64,000 nt of DNA from Adenophora triphylla var. japonica. Lineage: Eukaryota; Streptophyta; Magnoliopsida; Asterales; Campanulaceae. The translations under genes and the position numbers were made by a program. Positions within the stretch are counted from its first letter, which is position 1; every line of letters starts with the position of its first letter. Where the stretch lies: the NCBI GenBank assembly GCA_022495995.1, contig JAFEMH010000932.1, positions 514,621 through 578,620 on the forward strand, written 5' to 3'. Under the pieces are notes generated by a model that saw nothing but the letters and a program-made list of their open reading frames with translations, made no database searches and had not been told where the DNA came from. Of this stretch, positions 22,094 to 33,511 are shown in pieces.

Positions 22094-23514
22094 TGTGATG
22101 ATGTGCCCGCCTAAAATTTTTTCCCGAAAGGCGTTTCTGCTTTTGAAATTTTTGTTTCTTTGAAAACCAATCGAAAAAAGAACGGAGTCGCCACGCCATT
22201 TTTATTTTAAGGGCCAAAACTTTGAAAAATGCCCGAGATCAGAAATTTGGGTTCGGAGGTCACGTTACGCGTCGGGAAGGACGTTAGTGTGCACCCGGCG
22301 CGCCTCGCAAAACGAGTCTTCCAAGCTGAAAATCATTTGTGTGTGTGTGTGTGTGTGTGTGTGTTGGCCAAAATAATTTGAAACTCAGAAAAGTAAAAAT
22401 TGGGATATCTTTTTAAGACTTTAAAATGATCCCATGATTTTTTGGAAGATTTTTGGATTGAGATTTGGTACTCAAAACACCAAATTCCAAGTTTATCTGT
22501 GTCTAAAAATTAAGACAATGGACTGGGATCTTGGAAAATTGCTACTGGACAGCAACTTCTCAAGAAAGAAAATATGATTTTAAGGGGGGTTTTGCATCCA
22601 TGCTTGTCCCCATTTCCCTAGGTTTTGGTTAGTGATCACTTGACATTTTAGTGGTGAATCAACTATACCAAACCATCCTTGGGGTACATTAGGACTAAGC
22701 ACTTCATTTGCTTGGGAAGGGGAATTTTATCCTTTGAAATCAAGATTTGGTGCTTGAAAATGGTTTTTTAGGGTTTTGAAAATGTGTTTTCTTTGCAAGA
22801 AAGTAAGAACACTTTGAAAATAATGTAGATCCTTGTAGAAGATCATCCATGGAGATGAACTTCCATGGTGATCTTCTTGGATCTTAAGACAAGAAGATGA
22901 ATGAACTACATTTTGTAGTTTGAAGATGCATGCATGGATGAGAGATCTAGGGTAAGAAGAGGGAGGTTATACCTATCTTCTTTGTGCTTTGTGTTTGAAG
23001 GCTTGAATGCAAGAGTGTTTGGGTTTGATTTGAGTGAGTGAAAGTTGGGAAGATTCAAGAGAAAAAGGTGACAATTCTTATAGAATTCTCACTGTTTTCT
23101 CGAGTATATTCGCCAAATACTGTGAATTGTGCTCTTGTCCCTCTTCTTCTTCTTTATTTTTGTGACTGGAGGGCTCAATTTATAGCCCTCTGAATTTTAC
23201 AAAGATGTCCGCGCGGATAGGATCAGTCGCGTGCACTGTTCATTAAATGCTGCTTCAGGCTTTGGACACAAGGAATAATCTTTTTTAAAATTCAAATTAA
23301 ACAGCCAGATTATGTTCCAGCCATTTCTATTTTTGGTTTTTGACCATTTCTTTCACTTTTTCGATTCTTTTTCTTGGTTTATCTTTTTTTGGCAATCCCT
23401 AATCTACCCTTACTTGGTTAGAAATGTTAGGAATGCTAGGAATTGTTAGAAATGTTATAACTTTCGTTAATTTTCTAACGAAAATTCTAACAAGCTCAAA
23501 TTGGAGTACTTACA
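22094..23514 (-). repeat. 5' LTR of element B
   Basis: 1,421 bp, minus strand TGTAAGTACTCCAATTTGAG ... CATCATCACA. It matches the LTR of element D along its length, but D has about 350 bp more in the middle (58,086-58,433). It contains a TG microsatellite (about 22,338-22,364), a TATA box at 23184-23178, and a copy of the primer-site core CGGAGTCGCCA at 22183-22193. Confidence 0.85.
23178..23217 (-). promoter_or_regulatory. LTR core promoter of element B
   Basis: TATAAAT on the minus strand (23184-23178), preceded by the palindrome TCCGCGCGGA (23217-23208). The same pair is in the LTR of D at 57,361-57,400. Confidence 0.65.
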
Positions 23515-23580
23515 GTTTGTTACGATAATGGAGGAATGGGACCCTCCGTAATATTATTGCTTTCACCCCCCCTCAAGCGA
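23515..23580 (-). repeat. Truncated 3' LTR and polypurine tract of copia-1
   Basis: The minus-strand polypurine tract ends in GAGGGGGGG (about 23580-23566), followed by the LTR start TGAAAGCAATAATATTACGG (23565). The LTR matches 26862 downward until 23515, where element B starts. Confidence 0.85.
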
Positions 23581-25440
23581 AGCGGATTGGAGCGGAGCTG
23601 AAGCTTGGATGTCAATAACCGAAAATGTGGAGCAGCAAGACTTTTCGTAAATATATCAGCGACGTGATCCGAAGAAGAGATATGATATAGTCGTAAGAAT
23701 CCTCGTTGATGCAATTCACGAACAAAGTGTAAGTCAATTTTAATATGCCGTGTACGAGCATGAAAGACTGAATTCTTAGACATATGAAGCGCCGAGATAT
23801 TATCCCAAAAAAGTATAGGTGGAAAGAGAGAAATACCCAATTCACGAAATAAGTACGAAAACCACCGTATTTCTGCCGCGGTGTTAGCCAAGGCACGATA
23901 TTCCGCCTCACTGCTAGAACGAGAAACAGTATGTTGCTTTTTCGCCGTCCACGCAATAAGGTTAGGTCCAAGAAATACACATGCACCCGTTGTTGAGCGG
24001 CGATTATCGGGAGAACCGGCCCAATCGGCATCACAAAACGCGAAAATAGAATTGTCAAGTGATTTCTGAAATGATAACCCAAGTGTGATTGTACCTTTTA
24101 GAAACCGAAAAATGCGTTTGACTGCTTGAAGATGTGAGGTACGCGGAGAATGCATAAACTGACATACTTGATTAACCGCGAAAGAAAGATCCGGACTCAT
24201 GAGAGTAACATATTGTAAGCCCCCAACCATGCTACGATAGAGCGTGGCATCTTGGAGAGGGTCCCCATCTTGGGCCGAGAGATGGAGACCAGGAGGGAGA
24301 GGAGTTAGAGCCGGTTTACAAAGATGCATGTTGAATTTTTGTAAGAGATCTGACGCGTATCGTGTCTGATTGAGATGAAGATGAGAAGCAGTCCTAGTCG
24401 CCTCAATACCAAGGAAAAAACTAAGTGAGCCCAACCTTTGGCTTTCAAATGTAGAACAAATGGAGTCCAAGACTTCATTAACTGCCTTGGAAGAAGAACC
24501 CGTAACTATAATATCGTCGACATAAACTAGGATAATAGTGATCTCACCTGCTTTATGTCGGATAAATAGGGACGAGTCGGCATGACTGTTAAAAAATCCC
24601 AACTTGAGAAGGAAATCTTGAAGACGAGTGAACCATGCTCGGGGAGATTGCTTGAGACCGTAGAGAGCACGATGAAGGCGACAAACATGATTTGGACGGG
24701 CCGAGTCAACAAACCCCGGGGGTTGAGTCATATATACTTCCTCAGAGAGAATACCGTTTAGGAAAGCATTCCGAATGTCTAACTGTTCAATTGGCCAGTC
24801 CCGAGAGTGAGCAATAGAAAGCACAATACGGATGGTGGCCGGTTTGACAACGGGACTAAAAGTCTCATCATAATCCACCCCCTCCTGTTGAGTATATCCC
24901 TGAGCGACTAAACGAGCTTTGTACCGCTCATCTGACCCATCCGCCTGACGCTTTACTTTGTAAATCCATTTACTACCCACGATATTGTGATGTGCGGGGG
25001 GCGGGAGGAGGGACCACGTACCATTTTTTCTGAGAGCCATAAGTTCATCTTCCATAGCATGTTGCCAATGAGCAATAGGGGCTGCTTGACGGAATGTGCG
25101 TGGCTCAAAGAAAGGAGAAGATGTGTCAGTTGCACTTAAAGCAAACTTGTGTTTGGGTCGGAAAATACCATCTTTCGCTCGAGTGATCATAGGGTGAGTG
25201 CCAAGAGTAGGAAGCCCATCTGCTGGAAGATGGGAATTATGCATTGATTCAATAACCTGAGCTGAAACCAAATCACAAGGTTGTGTAGAAGGCGCATGTG
25301 CTGAACTGCTGCTTGAAGAAGAGTGAGTGGGCCGAATGGGATCAACTGGTTCAGTCCATGAAGATGCGGAAGCTGTGGAAGGAGAGTGAGCTGAATCAAG
25401 TTGGAGCAAGGGCCCAGGAGAAAAAGTTTCCCCTCTGGTA
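23520..25440 (-). CDS. Copia-1 reverse transcriptase and RNase H, open frame
   Basis: One open frame covers RT and RNase H of copia type. Visible in order: HALYGLKQSPRAW is preceded by WIYKVKRQADGS and YDETFSPVVKPATIRIVLS, then QLDIRNAFLNG, the catalytic ILVYVDDIIVTGSS (about 24,525), YRSMVGGLQYVTLMSPDLSF, RNase H with FAFCDADWAGSPDNRRSTTG, VSRSSSEAEYRALANTA and HIKIDLHFVRE, and a C-terminus running through the polypurine tract. The upstream part is a Ser/Pro-rich linker that normally follows integrase. It would copy element RNA into DNA if expressed, but there is no protease to release it. Confidence 0.85.
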
Positions 25441-26508
25441 ACAAGTAGTCGCCTCATGGCCCTTTTTCTTGCAAATCTGACATGACACAATGGTTGGATC
25501 TGGACTAATGAAAGGATTAGGAGGAGCATAAGGAATAGAGGTAGTAGGTGCTTGGGGTCAAAAATTGGGAGCATGTGAGGGGAATTGGGAGGGAAGTAGG
25601 AGAAGTCCCTTACCATGAAATTTTCCTTTGTTACGATTTGAATTTTTATGACCACCACCCCTGTTCATATTAGGAACAAAAAAGAAACCTCCTTGATTAT
25701 TAGTTCCATTTGGCCGAAAGACAGATTGATGAGGGAAGGTAGATGTGGCTGGAGGGGTAGGGGCTTTGGGTGGTTCTTTAGAGGCTGCCAAAGCACTAAG
25801 ATTGGTATGAGTTTGAGTGGAAAATTTCTTTTGAAGTGCTTCTTCTTGAAGAAGTAAGTCCTTAAGTTCCTCAATGCTAGTATTTCCCTTAGAATTTTGG
25901 GTTGTAATAAATTCTTTGTAAGTATGGCCAAGACCTCCAAGAATTCTACTACGAAGAGTTTGGGTTGATACCGCCTCACCGGCTCGAGAGAGAGAATGGG
26001 ATAGAGTTTTAGCATGGAGAACATAAGCTTGAATGGTCATACCCGGAGAAAGAGTTAGATCATGAAGCTCGTCTTGGAGCTTTTGGATGTGTATAGATGA
26101 GGTCACCCCATATTCTTTGGCTAAGAGGTCCCATGCTTCCGGGGCGGTGCCACATGGGTTAACATGAGGTTGAACCTCTGAGGTAACAGTGGCTTTGATC
26201 CATCCTAGTACGAATCTAGAGGTGTGAATGAAGACATCATAAGCCGGATTTGTGGTAGTGGCGGGTGGGATGGTGCGAGAAGGAGGAATTTTGTCAGAGA
26301 CGACATGAGTTAGGGAATGAATTTCTAACATCGAAAGAAAAAGGGAACTCCAATTCTGGTAGTTTTCATTAGATAGCCTACAATGGCCCATATACGATTG
26401 AACGTTAAAGAGAACGGGAAGGTCGTATTTATTCGAGGAAAAGTTACCTTGCCCTGAACCGTTAGTAGCCATGGTGCCGGATGAATTTATTGATGTCTCA
26501 TCACCCAT
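25441..26508 (-). pseudogene. Copia-1 gag
   Basis: The frame starts with MGDETSINSSGTMATNGSG at 26508 and has a copia gag core (LSNENYQNWSSLFLSML, WDLLAKEYGVTSSIHIQKLQ, SRAGEAVSTQTLRSRILGG, SIEELKDLLLQEEALQKKF). It is open for 316 codons to a TGA at 25558. In the same frame, beyond the stop, the zinc knuckle CQICKKKGHEATTC is readable (about 25,482-25,441). The next sequence belongs to the linker after integrase, so about two domains are deleted at the knuckle. Confidence 0.8.
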
Positions 26509-26517
26509 GGCTTTATA

Positions 26518-26532
26518 TTGCTCTTGATACCA
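26518..26532 (-). promoter_or_regulatory. Primer binding site of copia-1
   Basis: TGGTATCAAGAGCAA on the minus strand directly after the LTR end ...TCGTTCA. It is a variant of the initiator-Met site TGGTATCAGAGC. Confidence 0.8.
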
Positions 26533-26862
26533 TGAACGAAATAATCACATGCATAAAGAATATGTTAAGAACAAAGATGAAAGAGGGAGAGGAAAGAGAC
26601 GGACCGGGAATGAGAAATATGATGCAGAGAAAATGGAAAAAACCCACATAATGTGGTATTCTTTGTTAACCTCTTTTATAAGGAATATACATGCACTATT
26701 CTAGGAAAAGAATAACTATACAAAAATTATCCTAATCAATTTCCTAAGTCTAAGGACTGATTAGAGATATACTCAATATACAACAACTAATTGAAACCTT
26801 TCTGTCCACGTTTGTTACGATAACGGAGGAATGGGACCCTCCGTAATATTATTGCTTTCATT
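26533..26862 (-). repeat. 5' LTR of copia-1
   Basis: 330 bp, TGAAAGCAATAATATTACGG ... ATTTCGTTCA on the minus strand, with TG...CA ends. Only the first 51 bp can be compared with the 3' LTR, and they are nearly the same. Confidence 0.85.
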
Positions 26863-27507
26863 ATCAATTGGATCAGAAACATAGAACAAATGTTTAGCTT
26901 GTGTTGCCATAACAAAGGAATCATCTTTATATCCAACCCTATTAAAATCAACCCGTATGAAACCATTATTTTCAACCTGCACCCCACTAGGAATATCGAA
27001 CCAACTACAATCAAATACAGGGACTCGAAATGTAACGTAATCTACTTCCCAAATTTTCACAATTTGCCGAAAGAATGTGGTGGCCGACTTTTCATCTTCG
27101 TTGACCAGAACTAAAAGTCCGCTATTCTGCATTGTGCTATTCTCATCGTGATCTCGAGTGTAAAATGTGTATCCATTTATAAGGTAACATTTATAAGAAA
27201 ACACATGTGTATCAGGTCCATGGACAACCACTTCACCCTTTCAAAGATTGACTCATTCTCTAGTAGCTTTTCTGAAATATGATTACGGAACCATTAAATG
27301 AATGTACGGTTGTGCTCCACTTCCACCCAATTCAAATATCTATCTGGATGCTCATGTGAGATAATTCGCTTGTGCAACTTGACAAATGGTAACACATCGA
27401 CACTATTGTGTAAAATATATAAATGTACCCTACATCGTTGTTCAAGGGTAATCTCAACTTGTTGACCTCCTGTGACACCTTCACCATCAATCCTACCAGT
27501 GTGACAT
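26863..27507 (-). pseudogene. CACTA transposase (TNP2-type) remnant with DUF4216
   Basis: On the minus strand 27,480-27,240 reads EITLEQRCRVHLYILHNSVD and SHEHPDRYLNWVEVEHNRTF, with an in-frame stop, the C-terminal region of TNP2-like transposases. A frameshift leads to DUF4216: YKCYLINGYTFYTRDHDENS, KIWEVDYVTFRVPVFDCSWF, GFIRVDFNRVGYKDDSFVMA and QAKHLFYVSDPIDN. Copia-1 interrupts it right after DPIDN, and another CACTA end interrupts it at 27508. It is a non-functional piece of an En/Spm element. Confidence 0.75.
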
Positions 27508-27950
27508 CACTACCAGAATAACATGTTTTAGCAGCGAAAATTTTCGCCGCTGAAGCGGCATTTCCGTCGCTGATGCATACCCACCGGCAGAATAATTCCG
27601 TTGGTGGTCCACCAGTGGCAGCGCATCGCAGTGGTCCGGCAGTCTAATTTCCGCCGGTGTAAATCGACGAAAATGGTATTCCGCCAGTGTCCACCGACAG
27701 AATTTTCCGCCGAGGTAATTTAATTTAATTAAAATTGTAATTTCACCGGCGGAAATTTCCGCCACTGAGTTATTTGATTTAATTAAAATTCTAAATCATC
27801 TGACGGAATATTCCGCCGTTGAGGTAATTTTATTTTATTAAATTATAATTTTACCGGCGGAATCTTCTGCCGCTGTGTTATTCTGATTTATTTAAAAATC
27901 TAAAATCACCGACAGAATATTCCGCCACTGATAATGCAATAAATAAATAA
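27508..27950. mobile_element. CACTA terminal and subterminal region
   Basis: It starts with CACTACCAGAATAACATG and GTTTTAGCAGCG. It then shows five or six degenerate copies of a roughly 75-bp unit carrying palindromes of the type CGGCGGAATATTCCGCCG separated by AT-rich TTTAATTAAAAT. This is the usual look of a CACTA end. The other end was not found to 29,463, so the element is probably truncated. Confidence 0.6.
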
Positions 27951-27979
27951 AAAATGTCAATTATAATATTTTTTTTGTA

Positions 27980-27981
<2 letters not shown>

Positions 27982-28047
<66 letters not shown>
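27982..28047. repeat. (TA)n microsatellite
   Basis: 66 bp of alternating TA, followed by a degenerate ATTT run. Confidence 0.95.
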
Positions 28048-28053
<6 letters not shown>

Positions 28054-28687
28054 TATATTTATTTATTTATTTAATTTTATGAAAAACAAATTATAATGTG
28101 ATGCAGATCGACGAAAGATTCTGCAATTATTATTTACTTATCTTCTATTATTTTCTTTGTATTTTCGGAATTATTATTAGATAGGTAGTATTTTGATGTT
28201 TTAGAATAGTTTTAAGAGATATTTTGTTATTTTTGAGTCCTATTATGTTACTATATAGCTTAGGGGTAATTTTAGTAGGTTTTGATATGTTTTCCAAGTC
28301 GTAGGAGTCATATAAAATAGGGTCATATGTTAAATCCGAAAATTAGACTTTGATTATTGAATAAAGAAAATAAAAAAAAGCTGAGGCTTTCTTTATCTAG
28401 GGTTTGTAACCCATTATTTCTGGTTCTTTCCGTTCGGTATCAATCTCAATGCTTCATACGACATCATAATGTCAATCAATTTAAATCAGTCCCTTAACAT
28501 TTCTTATTCTCAAATTACTCCCTTAAATTTTATTAATCTTAAAATTAGTCCTTGATATTTCATAGTTATACTTTGCTCCCCTAAACTTCTTTTATACTCA
28601 AATCAGTCCTTACATATCTTTTCATTTCAACTTTGATCCCTTAACTTCAATGAGAGAGAGATGAGGCAGGTCGAAAGAAAGAAAAGG

Positions 28688-28711
28688 AGAGAGAGAGAGA
28701 GAGAGAGAGAG

Positions 28712-28789
<78 letters not shown>
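28688..28789. repeat. (GA)n microsatellite
   Basis: About 100 bp of GA, broken by a single GAAAAG at 28,712. Confidence 0.95.
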
Positions 28790-28793
<4 letters not shown>

Positions 28794-29160
28794 TGAGGAG
28801 AGATGGAGAGAAATGGGGTTTTTTGAGATAATAACGGAGAAATGGGGAAAGAGAGAAATAAAAAAAGAATGTTTTTTTGTGTTTGTTTGGGTGAATTTGG
28901 ATCATTGAATTTAATCAAATGAATGGTTGTGATCAAGTAATAGATAGGTTGAGGTGATTCATGTGAACCTTTAATAACAAATGAGTAGATGGCATCTCAT
29001 AAACATTTAGTTTTAGTTTATTATTACTAGTGATATTAGTAATAACACACATTTATAATAATAATAAAATATAATAATAAATGATAATAATGATACTTAG
29101 TTTATATAAAAATTAATAAAAGTATTTAATAAAAATAATTGTACAATTGGTAACAATACT

Positions 29161-29299
<139 letters not shown>

Positions 29300-29319
29300 A
29301 GTATATACCTCTATATCCT

Positions 29320-29425
29320 AAAACCTAAATCATATACTTAAACTCTAAAGTATATACCCATATACCCTAAACCTTATAGTATATACCACTATATGCTAAG
29401 CACTAAACCCTAAACCTTATATATC
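29320..29425. repeat. Degenerate telomere-like CCCTAAA stretch
   Basis: Repeated short segments such as ATATACCCTAAACC and AAACCCTAAACC. They are irregular and mixed with TATA, so probably simple-sequence drift, not a true telomere tract. Confidence 0.5.
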
Positions 29426-29463
29426 TCATACCCTAACCCCTATATCTTAAATCATATTTATAT

Positions 29464-31080
29464 TGTTGGTGTAATGCCCTAGGCGTTTGATTATGTATGA
29501 CTTATAACTTAATAACGTTATGTAATCGTCTTTACCATTTATTATAGAGAATGTTTAAATTGGTTTATTATATGTTTTACATGTTTATTATAATAACCTG
29601 TGTCCCTAGTTATTATGAATAACTAGTATAAGTTGATAATGGATACTCATAGAGATGATTATATGCATGGGATGTACATTACACTTATGGGTACTTGTTA
29701 GAGAACAAGGTACTGGACATGACCTACCTGTGAGATTTATGACATGGTCTATGGTCATATATGTCATGATTAAATCTCATGATAGCCGTGTTATTAGAAT
29801 CCTTTGTACCTAAGATTATCATCGTCTTCCACATGATGAACGTTGTGTTTGATGTAGTTTAACACTATCTTTAATAGGATAGCAATAAGGGCTATGTTGG
29901 CACGATTGGATTCCTGTAGGGAAGAATGATAAATCAAGATGGAATTTGTCCCTCTCGTTGAGAGAGAGATGTTTTCTTGGGCCCCTCGATGAATGGTGTT
30001 GATGAAATGTGTGGCCACACTCAAGATATTTGATAGATATCAAATGCACTTGAAATATCAACATATTCGAAGTCGAGAAAGCATTGAACAATGTAGGTTA
30101 ACATGGACCATGACTGATGTTCAATATGACATCGTGGACAAAGGAATTGTGACATTGATCTATCAAGGAATCAAGCTTTGATGTTATATTTAATTGGGTG
30201 GACATAATGGCTAGATAGAAACCACTTATGTCTTGTGAGGTTGATGTTTCAACTTACTACCAACATAAAATATAATTCCTAAAGGGTCACACACAAATAA
30301 CGAATTGGAAATTGGCTAAAATATGTGAATTTTGGAATCTGGCACGACTCGTGCCTAGAGTCACGACTCGTGACTTTAATCTGGGTTGGGGATGACTCAT
30401 GCCCTCAGGCACGCCTCGTGCTTCCAATCAGTACGAGTAACTTTTTGGTCAAGACTCGTGCCATTACTTGAAATTGGGTATATACGACTCGTGGCTCGCT
30501 GGAACGACTCGTGATCACGAGTCGTGCCCAGGAGCACGAGTCGTGCCCTTTGCTGAAAAGTCCGTTTTTGGCTCGGATTAGGGTTTTTCTCCTTAATGGT
30601 TAAAGATATTTATAAAGTATAAATATGACCTTTTGCCCCAACCAATACACACAAATTTTAGGGCTTGAGAAACACAATTCTCTTGATTTTGATTAAGAAT
30701 CAAAGATCAAAACGCCCTAGATTCAATTCCATATTTGCCATAGATTATTGAAAGGTGTTTCAATAACCGGGAATCATCTAGCAATCCTACAAGATACAAG
30801 ATCTTGGTTCGTTCGCGTGTGGATTATCGATAGAGGGTGATTCCGTTATCACCTAAAGCTTGAAGATCAATTCATCGCAAGGAAGAACAAGGAGAAGATC
30901 AAAGTTTTTTCATCGATTCAAAGTTTGAATCTCAGATTCGATTTCGAGCAACAAAATCACTGTTAAGGTATGTAAATCTATTTCATAGTTTTTTAATCTC
31001 TTCATGTTAGACGGATTCAAGGCTAGGGTTTTGTGAATTATATAAATCTTCCGCTGCGTTTGTACCCCCAAAACCCAACA
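29464..31080 (+). repeat. 5' LTR of copia-2a
   Basis: 1,617 bp, TGTTGGTGTAATGCCCTAGG ... AAACCCAACA, followed by a Met-type primer site. A TATA box TATAAATA is at 30618-30625. At 30,335-30,560, just upstream of it, are many copies of the palindrome CACGACTCGTG. The ends and many blocks match the LTR at 37,334, but overall identity is clearly too low for the two to be a pair. Confidence 0.8.
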
Positions 31081-31081
31081 C

Positions 31082-31097
31082 TGGTATCAGAGCCGCG
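31082..31097 (+). promoter_or_regulatory. Primer binding site of copia-2a
   Basis: TGGTATCAGAGCCGCG one base after the LTR end, the standard initiator-Met tRNA site of plant copia elements. Confidence 0.85.
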
Positions 31098-31732
31098 TTT
31101 TATCATGATTAGGTTAAAAGTTGGCAAGCTAGATGTAATTTGATTATATGCTTAACATGCTGAATGAAATAGATATATGATTTTATGTGTGTTGTTTTCA
31201 GAAAATAATTATATGCTATATAACATGATTATGATTAATAGTTGATTGATATGATTAATCTTCTACATGAGTTATTAATCTGTTTAATTTGATTAATTAG
31301 ATTAGTAAATTTTCAGATTTGAAACAAATTATTTGTTTATGATAGTTTGTGAAATCATATGTTCATGATTATGTACACATAAGTTTCATAATACAAACAT
31401 GTGATGTTTGTTACTATGTGTAAAACCTTCTAAATATTTAAGTTTTATGTCACCCCTTGATTAGAAAACTTGTGAAATTTTAGGATATTTTGATGTAATT
31501 TTGACTCAGTTGGGTACATCATTATATCTTAATTTGTGATCAAGATGAGATAATGGTTGATGTAGTTTTGACTCAGTTAGGTACATCGTTCCGTGTCTCA
31601 TACGTTTGAAAAAGGTTGAACTTAATTGGTGCTTTAAAATGAGATTTGACCCAAGGCATAGATGAGATTAAAATATGTGTTGACATTGGATGTCTAGAAG
31701 TCTGATAAAATATCTAAGAGTCATATGTGTTA
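31098..31732 (+). other. Copia-2a leader, no gag found
   Basis: AT-rich. It holds a direct repeat of about 65 bp ('TTTTGACTCAGTTGGGTACA' at about 31,499 and its variant at about 31,566). No gag frame is found. The region ends where the gypsy fragment starts. Confidence 0.55.
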
Positions 31733-33432
31733 TTAGTGACGTTAAAATCGAGACGTATTGCTAGCGGAGTATAGATGCCATCGGGATCTACCAATAGCAT
31801 TCCAATGCCATAACCTTTCTTATTGGCTACGCCATCGAAAAATAATTGCCACTTATTTTCGTCCTCTATACTCATGATGTCCTCATCAGGGAATCGCGAG
31901 TTTTCCCCCTTCACTTCGTCGCAAGGAAATTCGGCTAGCTGATCTGCGAATACAATGCCCCTGACGGATTTCTGAGTGACGTAAGTGATATCATATCCCG
32001 AGCATGAAGTACCATTTGGCAAGGCGTGAAGAGAAATCGGATTTGTCTAGTATGTATTTTAGAGGATCCATTCGCGCCATGAGACGAACTGGGAAGGCTT
32101 CCATATAGTATTTTAGTCTCTGTGTTACCCAGACTAGAGCAGCACAAGACTTGTCGAGTGGAGAGAAGTTGACTTCACTGCCTTGGAATCGACGGCTAAC
32201 AAAGTATATTGCATTTTATGTGTGCGAAGCTGGTTGTTCTTGAGCAAGCATAGCCCCTAGTGCATTGTCAGTGACCATGAGGTAGAGTTTCAAGGGTTTC
32301 TCCTTGTGCGGTGGAACCAGGATAGGTGGGGAAGTCAAGTAGTGCTTAACTTCCTCGAATGCCTCTTGGCATTCCTCGGTCCATTCTTGAGGTGCGTTCT
32401 TCTTAAGTAGTTTGAAGATAGGATCGCACATTGTAGTCAGTTGATTGATGAATCGACTGATGTATTGGAGTCTGCCCATGAATCCCCTCACTTCTTTCTG
32501 TGTTCTCGGCGGAGGCACGTCTATGATGGCCTTTATTTTGGTGGGATTTTCTTCTATGCCATGTTCGTGACCATGTATCCCAGGACTTTTCCTTTGACCA
32601 CCCCAAATGAGCATTTTGCGGGGTTGAGCCTTATCTTGTATTGCCTCAGTCTATTGAAGAATTTTCTGAGATCTCTGAAATGCTGACCATCTGTCCCTTT
32701 GGAGTGGATAATCATGTCGTCCACATATACCTCTATTTCTTTGTGGATCATGTCGTGGAAGAGTGCCGTGACTGCCCTCTGATAAGTAGCCCCAGCGTTC
32801 TTTAGACCAAATAGCATGACTGTATAACAGAACGTCCCCCAAGGTGTGGTGAATGCTGTTTTGTGCTGGTCTTCCTCTGCCATGAGAATTTTATTATACC
32901 CTTCGAAACCATCCAAGAATGAGCGGACTTCGTAAGTCGCGGTAGCATCGACCAACATGTCTATGTTTGGTAGCGGGAAGTCATCTTTAGGGGATGCCTT
33001 GTTAAAGTCTCTGAAGTCGACACAGACTCGTATTTTCCCATTTGATTTGGCCACTTTCACTATGTTGGATAGCCATTACGGGTATTCGATCACCTTGATG
33101 AACCCCACGTTCAGGAGTTTCATGATCTCCTCCTTCACTTGCATTGACCATTCGGGCTTAATTTTGCGCTGTTTTTGTTTGACTATTTTGGCATTAGGTA
33201 GCAGCGGTATCTTGTGCTCTACGATCGACTGATTTAACCCTGGCATATCTTTGTAGGACCAAGCGAAGACATCGACATTTTTTCTGAGGAGCTGCGTTAA
33301 GGTTTCTCTGTCTTCCCCCTTGAAGAAGCTGTCGATCTTGGTTTCTCTGGGGTCTTCTGTCGTCGCAAGGATAACCGTTTTCATTTCCTTATTGTCAACA
33401 GGGCCATTGATTGTTATTGTCAGGGGAAGGCT
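31733..33432 (-). pseudogene. Gypsy RT/RNase H fragment inside copia DNA
   Basis: The minus strand reads MKTVILATTEDPRETKIDSF (pre-RT), GKIRVCVDFRDFNKASPKDD, FLDGFEGYNKILMAEEDQHK, PWGTFCYTVMLFGLKNAGAT, the catalytic IEVYVDDMIIHSKG (about 32,720), NPAKCSFGVVKGKVLGYMV, the connection FMGRLQYISRFINQLT, then the RNase H start WQLFFDGVANKKGYGIGM, breaking off after NVTNN. There are two or more frameshifts. No LTR or other domain flanks it, so it is a piece and not an element. The pre-RT resembles the equivalent of Ogre-like B, and the fragment covers just the part B lacks. Confidence 0.85.
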
Positions 33433-33511
33433 CTAGCAAATGGTTCCCTCTCCCAAACCCCGCAAGGCGGGGAGCGCTTGGCGCACCGGAGTTTGCCCTT
33501 TTTATAGATTG
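33433..33511 (+). other. Possible SINE 3' tail
   Basis: GGTTCCCTCTCCCAAACCCC, then GCAAGGCGGGGAGCG and CACCGGAGTTTGCCCTTTTT, resembling the 3' ends of tRNA-derived plant SINEs (...GTGCACCGGGTTGCCCTTTTT). No tRNA-like head is present upstream. This is from memory of SINE families and is weak. Confidence 0.35.

Larger units (their letters stand above)
9370..23514 (-). mobile_element. Element B: Ogre-like Ty3/gypsy retrotransposon without RT
   Basis: Minus-strand order is LTR (23514-22094), primer site, long A-rich leader, gag, acidic linker, protease, pre-RT linker, a deletion, C-terminal half of integrase, then a convergent DUF7745-like gene and a PMD gene on the plus strand. The left part is interrupted by element A, so the 3' LTR is off the window. 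The primer site and the LTR (TGTAAGTACTCC...) are nearly the same as in element D, so B and D are one family. B starts exactly inside the 3' LTR of copia-1. RT, RNase H and the start of integrase are missing, so the copy could not move on its own. Confidence 0.85.
23515..26862 (-). mobile_element. Copia-1: deleted Ty1/copia element
   Basis: Minus-strand order: 5' LTR (26862-26533), initiator Met tRNA-type primer site, gag with zinc knuckle, then directly RT and RNase H, polypurine tract, and the first 51 bp of the 3' LTR, cut by element B at 23515. Protease and integrase are missing. RNase H last and RT of VDD type show copia. It is inserted into the DUF4216 region of a CACTA transposase remnant. 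Its gag and RT frames are still largely open, which suggests that it is young or was recently mobilised by a partner. Confidence 0.85.

Noticed and set aside
28622..28936. ORFs of about 100 codons rich in Ser-Leu
   Set aside because: They are translations of the (GA)n microsatellite; no start context or homology.
29320..29425. Interstitial telomere
   Set aside because: CCCTAAA units are irregular and mixed with TATA-rich DNA; too few for a telomeric tract.
31082..31097. Possible tRNA gene at TGGTATCAGAGC
   Set aside because: It is the complement of a tRNA 3' end (primer site); no cloverleaf around it.
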